From contig NZ_CP092535.1 of NCBI RefSeq assembly GCF_022437945.1, positions 2,790,001-2,854,000 of the forward strand: DNA of 64,000 bases, read 5' to 3'. This document shows positions 19,239-27,702 of this stretch, piece by piece (positions within the stretch are counted from its first letter, which is position 1; each line of letters opens with the position of its first letter). Both the position numbers and the translations under genes were made by a program. Under the pieces are notes generated by a model, which saw nothing but the letters and a program-made list of their open reading frames with translations, did no database searches and was not told the origin of the DNA. Source of the stretch: Nocardioides sp. TF02-7 (lineage in GTDB: Bacteria; Actinomycetota; Actinomycetes; Propionibacteriales; Nocardioidaceae).

Positions 19239-20141
19239 TCAGCTGGCGACGCCGAGCTCGACCGGCTGCAACGGCGCCAGTCGCACCGGTGCCGGGACCG
19301 CGGGCAGGCGGACCACGAACCGGGTCCCGCGAGCGTGGCTCACGTCGAGCTCGAGGTCGCCGCCGAGCTGCTGCACGAGCGCCTGCGCCACGTGGAGACC
19401 GATGCCCTGGCCCGGCGAGTCGGCCCGCCGCTCGCCCCACTGGAACAGCCGGTCGCGCATCTCGACCGCGACCCCGGGACCGCTGTCGGTGACGCTGATC
19501 GTCACCTGGTCCCCGTCGCGCTCGGCGTGAACGCGGATGTCGTCGGCGTTGCCGTGCACGGCCGCGTTGTCGATCAGGACGTTGACCGCCTCGGCGACGT
19601 CGTCGTAGCGGCCGACGGCCAGCAGCCCCGAGGGCTGCCACGTGATCGTGCGGCCGCGGGCGCGGTGCGACGTCACCAGGTGGACGAGCAGCTCGTCGAG
19701 CTCCACCGGGCGGCTCGCGGTGCGGTCGCCGCCCTTGAGGATCCGCATCAGCCGGTCCATCTCGGCGTCCACCATCGACTCGAAGGACTCCCGGCGCTCG
19801 GCCGGGAGGCTCTTGAGCAGCTGGGTGGCCGACACGATGCCCGCGACGGTCGAGCGGATCTCGTGCATCCGGGCCCGGGAGCTGCGGTGCTCGGCGTCGA
19901 CGGCGGTGAGCCGCGCAGTCATCGCGGCGAGCTGTTCCTCGCGCTCGCGGAGCGCGGCGCGGTGCGCGCCGGCGTAGTGCGTGGCGCCGATCGTCACGAA
20001 CGCGGCCGCTGCCAGCAGCAGGCTGGCCGGCACCGCACCCACCCAGGCCGTCAGGACCAGGACGGCGATCGTCACCGCCGAGAGCGGCATTCCCGCCGCG
20101 TCGAGCCTTGCGGCGCGCGCGACACTACTGACCTTCCTCAT
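19239..20141 (-). CDS. sensor histidine kinase
   Basis: 300 aa: two N-terminal membrane helices (about residues 18-60), a short coiled coil (ALREREEQLAAMTARL), a dimerisation box with MHEIRSTVAGIV that provides the likely phospho-His, and an HATPase domain with NVLIDNAAVHGNAD (N box), VTDSGPGV (G1) and QGIGLHVAQALV (G2). It lacks an extracellular sensor loop of any size, so it probably senses the membrane or a partner. ATG 20141 has GGGGAA upstream. The response regulator starts 50 bp downstream, forming a two-gene unit. Confidence 0.82.
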   Translation of the reverse strand: MRKVSSVARAARLDAAGMPLSAVTIAVLVLTAWVGAVPASLLLAAAAFVTIGATHYAGAHRAALREREEQLAAMTARLTAVDAEHRSSRARMHEIRSTVAGIVSATQLLKSLPAERRESFESMVDAEMDRLMRILKGGDRTASRPVELDELLVHLVTSHRARGRTITWQPSGLLAVGRYDDVAEAVNVLIDNAAVHGNADDIRVHAERDGDQVTISVTDSGPGVAVEMRDRLFQWGERRADSPGQGIGLHVAQALVQQLGGDLELDVSHARGTRFVVRLPAVPAPVRLAPLQPVELGVAS

Positions 20142-20658
20142 GTGCTTCCCCACGTCATGCTTCAGTGCCGGTCGCATGCACACGCCGCACACAAGCCGTG
20201 GAGGCCCCCCGAGAGATGGGCGACGTGGCTGGAGCTGCTTCCGGCTGTCCCCACGGAGTCCGGGGTGCGACCCCCTTTGAACGCACGATCCGGTGCTCCG
20301 TCTTGGATGGGAACGTACGGATTCCGTAGGTACCCGGCAACCGGAACGCGGACATCGGTGCCGGATGTGAAATAGGGTTACCGGATCAGGTGTCGACGGC
20401 CGGATCCGGCCTGTGACGGGCGTCTCAGGGGCGCGGGTCCGGACCGGGCGCGGACGGCCTCCGGTTTTGTCCACCGCCGGACCCACGGCCTAGGATCGTC
20501 CGGTTGCCCCGGCGAGGGAGCACCCGCTTCTGTGACTCCGTGATCGACTGGGCCCGGCTCGTCCTCCGACGCCGCGCGCCCTGGCCGATCATCGGGTGAG
20601 GAAGCGCGGCGCTCCTCGTCCCACCGGGGTCCGTCACCCAGAGCCGAGGAGAAACACC
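20142..20658. other. 517-bp gene-free region between the kinase and rplY
   Basis: No coding frame with normal codon use is seen on either strand, and no tRNA cloverleaf. It holds the divergent promoters: for rplY the TTGTCC/TAGGAT pair, and for the kinase unknown elements near 20150-20280. A 13-bp palindrome, TACGGATTCCGTA (20316-20328), lies midway and could be an operator. The last 150 bases form the rplY leader, with a GAGGA...TCCTC hairpin-like pair near 20599-20618. Confidence 0.5.
20467..20496 (+). promoter_or_regulatory. rplY promoter
   Basis: A -35 TTGTCC (20467-20472), an 18-bp spacer and a -10 TAGGAT (20491-20496) form a good housekeeping-sigma promoter. Transcription would begin near 20503 and leave a 5' leader of about 155 nt before rplY, long for this genome, where many genes look leaderless. 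Confidence 0.6.
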
Positions 20659-21315
20659 ATGAGCACCGACAAGATCGTCGCCGAGCTGCGCACCGAGTTC
20701 GGCAAGGGCGCCGCCCGCCGGATCCGCCGCGCCGACAAGGTCCCCGCGGTCGTCTACGGCCACGGCAACGAGCCGATCCACCTCACCCTGCCGGGTCACG
20801 ACACGATGATGGCGATCAAGCACGGCGGTGCCAACGCCCTGCTCGAGCTCGAGATCGACGGCGAGACCCAGCTGGCGCTGACCAAGCAGGTCCAGGTCGA
20901 CCCGATCCGCCGGTTCCTCGAGCACGTCGACTTCGTCGCGGTCAAGCGCGGCGAGAAGGTGACCGTCGACGTCCCGGTGGTCGTCGTGGGCGACGCCGTC
21001 CGCGACACGCTGGTCGTCACCGAGGTCCCGACCGTCCAGCTCGAGGCCGAGGCCACCCACATCCCCGAGCAGATCGAGGTCGACGTCCAGGGCGCCGAGG
21101 CCGGCACCCAGTACCTCGCCGGTGCGCTGACCCTCCCGCAGGGCACCACGCTGCTCACCGACCCCGAGGCCCTCGTGGTCAACGTGACCGCCGCGCAGAC
21201 GGCGGAGGCCCTCGAGGCCGAGCTCGCCGGCGCCGAGGCCGACGCCGGCATCGAGCGGGACGAGCCCGAGGCCGCGGCCGACGAGGCTGCCGCGTCCGGC
21301 GGCGACGAGGGGTGA
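20659..21315 (+). CDS. rplY: 50S ribosomal protein L25/general stress protein Ctc
   Basis: 218 aa. The N-terminal L25 domain that binds 5S rRNA is clear (ELRTEFGKGAARRIRRADKV, VVYGHG), followed by the TL5/Ctc C-terminal beta domain (DVPVVVVGDA, LEAEATHIPEQIEVDV) and an acidic tail rich in Glu/Ala. The long TL5/Ctc form is usual in Actinobacteria. ATG 20659 has GAGGAG 7 nt upstream; an in-frame upstream start is not supported. pth follows after 123 bp, the usual neighbour in this phylum. Confidence 0.95.
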   Translation: MSTDKIVAELRTEFGKGAARRIRRADKVPAVVYGHGNEPIHLTLPGHDTMMAIKHGGANALLELEIDGETQLALTKQVQVDPIRRFLEHVDFVAVKRGEKVTVDVPVVVVGDAVRDTLVVTEVPTVQLEAEATHIPEQIEVDVQGAEAGTQYLAGALTLPQGTTLLTDPEALVVNVTAAQTAEALEAELAGAEADAGIERDEPEAAADEAAASGGDEG

Positions 21316-21354
21316 TCCTCGCTCGGCTCAGGTGGTTCCTGGGCCGACTGATCT

Positions 21355-21377
21355 CCCCGGCGCGTCCGGCGCCGGGG
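21355..21377 (+). terminator. hairpin between rplY and pth
   Basis: CCCCGGCGC pairs perfectly with GCGCCGGGG across a 5-nt loop, about 40 bp past the rplY stop. It has no T tract. It may terminate or attenuate readthrough from rplY into pth. Confidence 0.45.
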
Positions 21378-21438
21378 GAGCACCGCCCCCTCGGCCGGCG
21401 CCCGTACGACGACCCGGCCCGACCCCGCGGAGGAGCCG

Positions 21439-22072
21439 ATGCCCGACCGTGCTGCCGGCAGTGCCGGTGCCCCCGGAGCCGCTGGTGACGGGGTGTGGTT
21501 GGTCGCCGGGCTCGGCAACCCCGGGCCGTCGTACGCCGGACACCGCCACAACGTCGGGCACCTCGTCGTCGACGAGCTCGCCCACCGGCTCGGCAGCCGG
21601 TTCCGGGCGCACAAGTCCGGCCGCGCCGAGGTGGTCGAGGGCCGGCTCGGCGCGCCCGGGACGCCGGGTCCCCGGATCGTGCTCGCGAAGGCCCGCAGCT
21701 ACATGAACGAGTCGGGCGGGGCGTTCAAGGCGCTGGCGACCTTCTACAAGGTGCCGCCGGCGCGGATCGTGGTGATCCACGACGAGCTGGACATCCCGTT
21801 CGGCACCCTGCGGGTCAAGCTCGGCGGCGGCGACAACGGGCACAACGGGCTCAAGTCGCTGCGCTCCTCGCTCGGCACCGGCGACTTCTACCGCGTGCGG
21901 GCGGGCATCGGCCGGCCACCGGGCCGGCAGGACGTCGCCGACTTCGTGCTGTCGGGCTACGCCGCCGCGGGAGCGCAAGGAGCTGCCGTTCCAGGTGGAC
22001 GCGGCCGCCGACGCCGTCGAGTGCCTGGTCACCGAGGGTCTCGAGCGGACCCAGCAGAAGTTCAACTCCTGA
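21439..22072 (+). CDS. pth: peptidyl-tRNA hydrolase (one frameshift)
   Basis: About 210 aa. Family motifs are [20 protein letters not shown] with the catalytic His, [28 protein letters not shown] with the catalytic Asp, and [13 protein letters not shown]. The enzyme frees tRNA from peptidyl-tRNAs dropped by ribosomes and is essential. One extra G near 21973 shifts the frame; after correction the protein ends with a short helical tail (ERTQQKFNS) and stops at 22070-22072. Start ATG 21439 follows GGAGGAG. The N-terminus is about 18 residues longer than in E. coli. Confidence 0.93.
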
Positions 22073-22080
22073 TCCGGCAC

Positions 22081-22086
22081 TACGCT
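22081..22086 (+). promoter_or_regulatory. leaderless -10 box for cysQ
   Basis: TACGCT ends 6 nt before the GTG at 22093, in the short gap after the pth stop, matching the leaderless TAnnnT pattern of this genome. Confidence 0.45.
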
Positions 22087-22092
22087 GGCCCG

Positions 22093-22924
22093 GTGACCTC
22101 CGAGCCTGCGAACCCCTCGCCCGCGCCGTCGTCCGACCCGTCCGCCGGCCCCTCGTCGGAGACCGTCGCCGACGACCACCTGCTCGCCGCCTGGCTGGCC
22201 GAGGCCGCCGGGCGCCGGCTGCTCGAGGTGCGCGAGGACTCCTCGCTCGAGGGCAAGCAGCTCAAGGACGCCGGCGACCGGGCCGCGCACGACCTGCTGA
22301 TGAAGCTGCTGGCCGAGCACCGCCCCGACGACGCGGTGCTCTCCGAGGAGGCGCTCGAGAGCGCCGACGACAAGGACCTGCGGCTGCGCGCGAGCCGGGT
22401 CTGGATCGTCGACCCGCTCGACGGCACCCGCGAGTTCAGCGAGCGGCCCCGGGACGACTGGGCGGTCCACGTGGCCCTCTGGGAGGGCGGCGAGCTGGTC
22501 GCCGGTGCGGTCGCGCAGCCGGCGCTGGGGGGAGACCTTCAACACCGGAAACCCGCCGGTCGTCCCGCCCCGCACCTCCGAGCGGCCGCGGATCGCGGTC
22601 TCGCGGAGCCGTCCGCCGGCCTTCGTCGAGGCGCTCGCCGAGGAGCTCGGCGCCGAGCTGGTCCCGATGGGGTCGGCCGGGGTGAAGATGATATCGGTGG
22701 TGCGCGACGTCGCCGACGCCTACGTCCACGCCGGCGGCCAGTACGAGTGGGACTCCGCGGCTCCGGTCGCCGTCGCCCGGGCGGCCGGCCTGTTCACCAG
22801 CCGCACCGACGGCAGCGCGCTCGCCTACAACCAGGCCGACGTCTACCTCCCCGACGTCGTGGTGTGCCGGCCCGAGCTGGCCGACGACATCCTCGCCTTC
22901 ATCGAGCAGCACGGCACCGACTGA
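22093..22924 (+). CDS. cysQ: 3'(2'),5'-bisphosphate nucleotidase CysQ family (one frameshift)
   Basis: About 276 aa of the inositol-monophosphatase fold. Metal ligands are seen in [24 protein letters not shown] and [16 protein letters not shown]. In Actinobacteria this family dephosphorylates PAP (and PAPS), the by-product of sulfotransferases, so it would clear product from the two sulfotransferases of this window (inference). An extra G near 22529 within a G6 run splits the frame between ALG and ETFNTG. The GTG start has a leaderless promoter. An inositol-phosphatase activity cannot be excluded. Confidence 0.82.
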
Positions 22925-22932
22925 TCCCGCCG

Positions 22933-23568
22933 ATGCCCCGGTTCCGCCACGTCCTCCTCGACGCCGACGGTGTCGTGCAGACCGGCACCGGCGACATCCC
23001 GGGCGTCCTGGCCGAGCACCTCGGCGACGGCGGCTTCGCGTTCCTCGCGGCGACCTTCCCCGACGACAGCCCGGTGCTGCGCGGCGAGGCCGAGGTGGTG
23101 CCGCTGCTGCGGGAGGCCCTGCGGGCGGCGGGCAAGCCCGACGTCGACGTCCAGCGCCTCTACGACGAGGCGTGGCTGGCCATCGAGGTGCACCGCCCGA
23201 CGCTCGACCTGGTCGCGACGCTCCGCGCTCGCGGCTACGGCGTGCACCTGGTGACCAACCAGGACCCCGGCCGGGCCCGCCACATGCAGCGGACGCTCGG
23301 CTACCAGGACGTCTTCGACAGCTGCTGGTACTCCTGCGACGTCGGCGCCGCCAAGCCCGACGCCGCGTTCTTCGCCGCCGTGCTCGAGGGTGTCGGTGCC
23401 CGGCCCGACGAGGTGCTCTACGTCGACGACAGCCCGCGCTACGTCGCCGGCGGCCGGGCCGCCGGGATCACCGCGGAGGAGTGGAGCACGACCGAGGGCG
23501 ACGAGCGCCTGCACGCGCTGCTCGAGCAGCACGGCATCGCGCTCGGTCCGGCCCGGTCGAGCAGTTGA
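22933..23568 (+). CDS. HAD-superfamily hydrolase
   Basis: The 211-residue protein has all four HAD motifs: [11 protein letters not shown] (nucleophile Asp), VTNQDP, a Lys in [10 protein letters not shown] and [10 protein letters not shown]. The cap is of the small helical kind, as in phosphoglycolate- or sugar-phosphatase-like members. The substrate is not identifiable. It starts 8 bp after the cysQ stop, so the two are probably cotranscribed. The frame is intact. Confidence 0.85.
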   Translation: MPRFRHVLLDADGVVQTGTGDIPGVLAEHLGDGGFAFLAATFPDDSPVLRGEAEVVPLLREALRAAGKPDVDVQRLYDEAWLAIEVHRPTLDLVATLRARGYGVHLVTNQDPGRARHMQRTLGYQDVFDSCWYSCDVGAAKPDAAFFAAVLEGVGARPDEVLYVDDSPRYVAGGRAAGITAEEWSTTEGDERLHALLEQHGIALGPARSSS

Positions 23569-23599
23569 GCCCGAGGTCGGCGCAGGGGACAGTGGGGCG

Positions 23600-24010
23600 A
23601 TGACGGCGTACGTATCCCACACCACGATCGACTGCAGCAACGCCTACGAGCTCTCCGAGTGGTGGAAGCCGGTGCTCGGCTACCGCGACATCCCCGGCGA
23701 CCCGAACCTGCCGGGCCACGAGGAGTGCATGATCGAGGACCCGGAGACCGGCCACCGGCTGCTGTTCATCGAGGTGCCGGACCGCAAGGGCGTGAAGAAC
23801 CGGGTGCACCTCGACCTCCGGCCGCGTGCAGCGAGCCGGGACGAGGAGCTGGCGCGCCTGCTGGCGCACGGGGCGACCCAGGTGGCCGACCACCGCGGCA
23901 AGTACGGCCCGGGGTCCGGGTGGGTGGTCCTCGCCGACCCGGAGGGCAACGAGTTCTGCATCCTCCGCTCGGAGGCCGAGGTGGCGGCGGGCGAGCAGCC
24001 CTCGGACTGA
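23600..24010 (+). CDS. VOC (glyoxalase/bleomycin-resistance-like) family protein
   Basis: 136 aa with the paired beta-alpha-beta-beta-beta modules of the vicinal-oxygen-chelate fold: YVSHTTIDCSNAYELSEWW at the N-terminus and WVVLADPEGNEFCIL near the C-terminus, with an RVHLDL strand between. Only some usual metal ligands are present, so it may bind rather than turn over a small molecule. It belongs to the abundant actinobacterial group of unknown substrate. Confidence 0.78.
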   Translation: MTAYVSHTTIDCSNAYELSEWWKPVLGYRDIPGDPNLPGHEECMIEDPETGHRLLFIEVPDRKGVKNRVHLDLRPRAASRDEELARLLAHGATQVADHRGKYGPGSGWVVLADPEGNEFCILRSEAEVAAGEQPSD

Positions 24011-24067
24011 GATCACACCGCCGGTGGCTGGGGTCGGCGGCCCGGGCCACGAATACTGGACGGCGGG

Positions 24068-24887
24068 ATGACTGACGAGAAGCGATCGAGGCTGGACATC
24101 GACTGGGCCACGACCGTCGCCGGGGCGCTGGCCGCGGTGACGGTGGCGGTGCTGCTGTCGACGCTCGGCGCCGCGGGAACCCTCGCCGGCGCAGCCCCTG
24201 GGCAGCGTCGTGGCGACGTTGAGCACGGCGGTCTACCGGCAGGGCATCGCCACCAGCCGGCGCACGGTGGCAGCAGTGCAGGAGGCCGCGCTGACGAAGG
24301 TCGGCCACGCCCAGGACGACGTACGCCGGGCGGCGCGGGCGACCGACTCGCCGACGGCCGGAGCCGACCTCGCGCGAGCCCAGCGCCGGCTCGACGAGGC
24401 GCGGGCGGAGCTCGACGAGGTCACGGCGGACGCCGCGCAGGAGGACGAGCCCGGGCCGGACGGCCCGGTGCCGCCGGAGCCGGCGGGGGCGTCGCGCTGG
24501 TCGGCTCTCCCGTGGCGCCGGATCCTCCTGCTGGCCGGATCGCTGTTCGTCGTCGCCGTGCTGCTGATCAGCGCCTTCGAGCTGGTGGCCGGACGCAGCG
24601 TGTCGTCCTTCACCGGCGGGTCCGACCGCGACTCGGGCACGTCGGTCGGCAACATCGTCGACCGGGGCGACGAGCGCCGCGAGCGGGGACCGGACCGCGA
24701 CCAGCGCCCGAGCGAGCAGCCGAGCGACGACGCCACCGAGCCGACGCCGGACGAGCCGAGCGGCCCCGACGAGCCGCAGGCCCCGGTGGAGGAGCCGTCG
24801 ACCGAACCGGCGACGCCCAGCGAGCCGGCCAGCCCGCCGGCCTCGGAGGTGCCGACCGAGGCGCCGACGCCGAGCGCCACTCCCTGA
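24068..24887 (+). CDS. membrane protein with coiled coil and Pro/Glu-rich tail, unknown function (one frameshift)
   Basis: About 272 aa. Two N-terminal hydrophobic helices (TVAGALAAVTVAVLLSTLG, then a Gly/Ala-rich one) are followed by an Ala/Glu/Arg coiled coil (about 80-130), a third helix (ILLLAGSLFVVAVLLISAF) and a low-complexity tail of Pro, Glu, Thr and Ser. One extra C near 24198 splits the N-terminal helices; removal gives LAGAALGSVVATLSTAV. No enzymatic motif is seen. The tail probably lies outside the membrane. Confidence 0.65.
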
Positions 24888-24924
24888 CCGGCCCTGATCC
24901 CTCTGTCGGGACCGGACCGGTCGA

Positions 24925-25539
24925 TCAGAACACGTTGAACGGGCGGAACTGGACGGACAGCCGCGGCCCGGCCGACGCGACCTTGGGCACGGCGTGCTCC
25001 CAGGTGCGCTGGCAGGAGCCGCCCATGACGAGCAGGTCGCCGTGGCCCATCTCGAACGAGATCGAGTCGCCGCCGCCGACCGGCCGCAGGACCAGCCGCC
25101 GCGGGTCGCCCACGGACACGATCGCCACCATCGTGTCGTGGCTGTTGCCGCGCCCGATCCGGTCGCCGTGCCAGGCGACGCTGTCGCGACCGTCGCGGTA
25201 GTAGCAGCAGCCGGCGGTGCGGAACGGCTCGCCGAGCTCGGGCAGGTAGTGCTCGCTCAGCGCGTCGCGCGCGGCGGTGAGGACGGGATGGGGCAGCTCC
25301 TCGCCGATCATGTAGGTGTGGAGCAGGCGCGGGACGTCGACGACCCGGTCGTACATCTGGCGGCGCTCGGCCCGCCAGGGCACGTCGCGCACCAGCGTCG
25401 CGAAGACGTCGTCGGGCTCGGGCAGCCAGCCGCGCGCGACGTCGACCCAGGCCCCGGCGGTCAGCTCGTGCCGCTCGGGCCCCGCGAAGTCGAGGGCGCC
25501 GGTGGCGGGGGCCTCGAAGAGGGTGCTCTGGAAGTCCAT
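24925..25539 (-). CDS. AlkB-family 2-oxoglutarate/Fe(II) dioxygenase
   Basis: The 204-residue protein carries the jelly-roll iron site: WHGDRIGRG gives His and Asp, CQRTWEHAVPK the distal His, and PRLSVQFR the Arg that holds 2-oxoglutarate. The substrate lid segment CYYRDGRDS matches AlkB homologs. Members remove methyl or etheno adducts from DNA or RNA bases. The ATG at 25539 has a leaderless -10 box, and a LexA box lies right behind it, so SOS control of this repair gene is likely. Confidence 0.88.
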   Translation of the reverse strand: MDFQSTLFEAPATGALDFAGPERHELTAGAWVDVARGWLPEPDDVFATLVRDVPWRAERRQMYDRVVDVPRLLHTYMIGEELPHPVLTAARDALSEHYLPELGEPFRTAGCCYYRDGRDSVAWHGDRIGRGNSHDTMVAIVSVGDPRRLVLRPVGGGDSISFEMGHGDLLVMGGSCQRTWEHAVPKVASAGPRLSVQFRPFNVF

Positions 25540-25545
25540 GTGCCG

Positions 25546-25551
25546 ACGATA
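25546..25551 (-). promoter_or_regulatory. leaderless -10 box for alkB
   Basis: On the minus strand TATCGT ends 6 nt before the alkB ATG. The LexA box begins 10 bp further upstream. Confidence 0.5.
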
Positions 25552-25560
25552 CCCGATCGT

Positions 25561-25576
25561 TCGAACACGTGTTCGC
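25561..25576. promoter_or_regulatory. LexA (SOS) box upstream of alkB
   Basis: TCGAACACGTGTTCGC fits the actinobacterial LexA consensus TCGAAC-N4-GTTCGA with only the last base changed. It sits about 21 bp before the alkB start, between the expected -35 and -10 positions, where a repressor would block transcription. The divergent GntR gene starts 104 bp away and could also be affected. Confidence 0.75.
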
Positions 25577-25666
25577 ACCGTGCCGGCGTGCGGGGCGCCG
25601 CAGGTGACCTGGACCTGATGCGGGAACCGGTTTCAATGTTCCGGGGACGGCGCGGGGTCTCCGCTC

Positions 25667-25672
25667 TATCGT
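25667..25672 (+). promoter_or_regulatory. leaderless -10 box for the GntR gene
   Basis: TATCGT ends 7 nt before the GTG at 25680. An inverted-like stretch GGGAACCGGTTTC (25622-25634) just upstream is a possible autoregulatory GntR operator. Confidence 0.45.
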
Positions 25673-25679
25673 TCGGTCC

Positions 25680-26399
25680 GTGGAGACAGCCGACCGGGGT
25701 ACGGCTGACCGACGCGCTCTGAAACACGTCGCGATCCGGGAGTACGTACGCGAGCTGGTGGACGGCAGCGCGCCGGGAACGGCGGCCCCTTCCGAACGGG
25801 ACCTCGTGGAGAGGTTCGGTGTCGCGCGGATGACCGTGCGGCAGGCCCTCGACGCGCTCGTCGCCGAGGGCGTGCTCGAGCGGTTCCCCGGCCGCGGCAC
25901 CTTCGTGGCGCAGCCGCGCCGGATGCCGAGCCGGGTCTCGAGCTTCACCGAGGACATGCGGTCGCGCGGTCTGACGGCAGAGTCGCGGACGCTGGTGGCC
26001 GAGACGGTCAGGGCGGGGTCCGGGGTCGCGCGGGCGCTCGGGGTCGCCGTACGGGAACCGGTGGTGCACTGGCGGCGACTGCGCCTGGCCGACGGCAAGC
26101 CGGTCTGCCTGTCCGAGGCGTATCTGACTGCGGCCCTCGTGCCCGACCTGCTGGGCGGCGACCTGCCCGACAGCCTCTACGAGTGGCTCGCCCTCCGGGA
26201 CCGCCGCCCGACCTGGGCAGAGGACTCGGTGTCGGCGGCCGTCGCCGGCGCCGAGGAGGCCGCCCTGCTCGAGAGCCGGCCCGGCGCGGTGGTCCTGCGG
26301 CTCACCCGGCGGGCCCTACGGGGCGACCGGCCGATCGAGGTGTCGCGGAGCGTCTACCTCGCCGACCAGCACACGGTGTCGGTGCGGATCGGCTCCTGA
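25680..26399 (+). CDS. GntR/HutC-family transcriptional regulator with UTRA domain
   Basis: 239 aa: a winged helix-turn-helix at about residues 15-80 (APSERDLVERFGVARMTVRQALDALVAEGVL...GRGTFVA) and a UTRA effector domain (about 85-235) with SSFTEDMRSRGLTAESR and WRRLRLADGKPVCLSEAYL. Such proteins repress sugar or amino-sugar uptake and breakdown genes until a ligand binds. No catabolic genes are adjacent, so the target is not evident. The frame is intact. Confidence 0.87.
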   Translation: METADRGTADRRALKHVAIREYVRELVDGSAPGTAAPSERDLVERFGVARMTVRQALDALVAEGVLERFPGRGTFVAQPRRMPSRVSSFTEDMRSRGLTAESRTLVAETVRAGSGVARALGVAVREPVVHWRRLRLADGKPVCLSEAYLTAALVPDLLGGDLPDSLYEWLALRDRRPTWAEDSVSAAVAGAEEAALLESRPGAVVLRLTRRALRGDRPIEVSRSVYLADQHTVSVRIGS

Positions 26400-26436
26400 G
26401 CCGGGACCGCGCCGGGAGCTTGCCGGGACCGGGCTC

Positions 26437-26807
26437 CTAGGCGTCGGCGAGCGACCCGAGCGCGGCGACAGCGGTGCCGCTCTCCTCGCACACCCAGGTC
26501 GGGTCGGGACCGCCCAGGTCCGGCGCGATGTGCAGCGGGTGCACCGGGCCGCCGTTGCAGCTGCGGCAGACCGGCCACAGCCCCTCCGGGCGGTCGCGGC
26601 CGTGGCCGTCCACGAGCGCGTCCTGGACGTCCTGCGCGACCAGCCCGGCGACGTACGCCGCCCCCCTGCGGCCACTGCTCGACCCACCAGCGGCGCTGCG
26701 AGCACGCCTCGTCGAGTGCGGAGACGGTGGTCGCGTTCGCCACCCCCGCGGGCCTGGAGGTCGGCGAGCACACGCGCCCGGGCCTCGTAGATCACGCTGT
26801 CGTCCAC
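26437..26807 (-). CDS. small conserved-looking hypothetical protein (two frameshifts)
   Basis: Two extra bases (near 26667 and 26748, both in C/G runs) hide a 122-residue protein: an N-terminal helix DDSVIYEARARVLADLQARG, a middle part with ALDEACSQRRWWVEQWPQG, and a C-terminal part with WPVCRSCNGG and WVCEESGTAV. Four Cys suggest a small zinc or disulfide site. The start is GTG 26807 and the stop 26437-26439. The function is unknown. Both frames keep the strong third-position GC expected of coding DNA. Confidence 0.6.
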
Positions 26808-26882
26808 TGCCTCATTGTCCCGGGGCCGCCAAGTCGCGCCGGGTCCTCAGCCTCGATCCGCCGGGGTCGGCGGGCGACGTGA

Positions 26883-26971
26883 CGGGCAAAACCTCCACTT
26901 GTCCGGCATTGCTTTGCCCGACATGTTGAGGTTTCCCCGGTCGGCCGGGGAAACCTCACGCGGTCCGGCCC
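26883..26971. repeat. alternating inverted-repeat element
   Basis: Three related units lie in alternating orientation: one with CAAAACCTCC then GTCCGGC, an inverted one with GCCCGAC then TTGAGGTTTCC, and a third with GGAAACCTC then GTCCGG. The best hairpin is GAGGTTTCCCCGG-TCGG-CCGGGGAAACCTC (26928-26957), 13 perfect base pairs. CGGGCAAA/TTTGCCCG (26883-26920) forms another. It lies between two genes that read on the minus strand and may end transcription, but it also looks like a REP-type repeat. Confidence 0.6.
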
Positions 26972-27020
26972 CCCGCGACCCCCGGCCACCGCCCCGCACC
27001 AGCCCCGCACCAGCCCGCCC

Positions 27021-27638
27021 TCAGACGGCCAGCAACGAGAGCTCGCGCTCCATGTTGCGACGAGCGGGCTCCTCCCAGTGCGCGTAGCCGTGGGCGGTGT
27101 GGAAGAGCCGGGGCTTGGCGGCGAGGTCGCGGAGGACGTCGGCGCGGCCGGCGGTGAAGACGGCGTCGTCGAGGTGGCGGTACTCGGTGCGCACGGCGGC
27201 GACGTAGGCGTCGTAGCGCTCCTGCGGGGCGGCGAGGATGCCGAGGTCGGCGTCGGAGAGTGCGCAGCCGTTGCGGTCGTCGTCGGCGGGGCGGTGCGAC
27301 TCGGTCAGCCGCACGAGGCGCGCCACCTCGGCGACGGTCGCCGGGTCGACCAGGCCGGGGAGGGCGTCCTCGGCCCAGGCGGCCGAGCGCTCCTCGGCGT
27401 CCCGCTCGCCGTCGTAGACGGCGTCGTGGAACCACGCGGCGAGCAGCACCGGGGTCGGGTCGTACGGCGTGCCGGCGTCGGCGAGCTCGCGGAGCCGGTC
27501 GAGCACCTCCGCCAGGTGGCGCACGTCGTGGTGACCGCGGGCGGGGTGGCCGTAGGCCGCGAGCAGCTCCTGCTTCAGCCCCTCCCCGCCGGGGAGGGGC
27601 CAGGGCGGCGGAGGTTGGTCGGGATGTCTGCCGTCCAT
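27021..27638 (-). CDS. HD-domain metal-dependent phosphohydrolase-like protein
   Basis: About 205 aa of a single helical domain. An HxxxH-like start HDVRHLAEVLDRL, the HD pair in LLAAWFHDAVYDG and a later Asp in CALSDADLGIL match the HD superfamily. The extended motif around LTESH resembles the predicted HD phosphohydrolases of unknown substrate (YfbR/COG4339-like). The start at 27638 follows a GGGGG run; an ATG three codons upstream is possible. The frame is intact. Confidence 0.8.
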   Translation of the reverse strand: MDGRHPDQPPPPWPLPGGEGLKQELLAAYGHPARGHHDVRHLAEVLDRLRELADAGTPYDPTPVLLAAWFHDAVYDGERDAEERSAAWAEDALPGLVDPATVAEVARLVRLTESHRPADDDRNGCALSDADLGILAAPQERYDAYVAAVRTEYRHLDDAVFTAGRADVLRDLAAKPRLFHTAHGYAHWEEPARRNMERELSLLAV

Positions 27639-27702
27639 CGCCCCCATTCAAACCCAACCGGGCGGCGTTCGGGGAGGGGGTCGCCAGGTCGCGGGAGCGC
27701 GG

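Noticed and set aside
20142-20658. tRNA gene near rplY
   Set aside because: No cloverleaf with a TTC arm and acceptor stem could be drawn.
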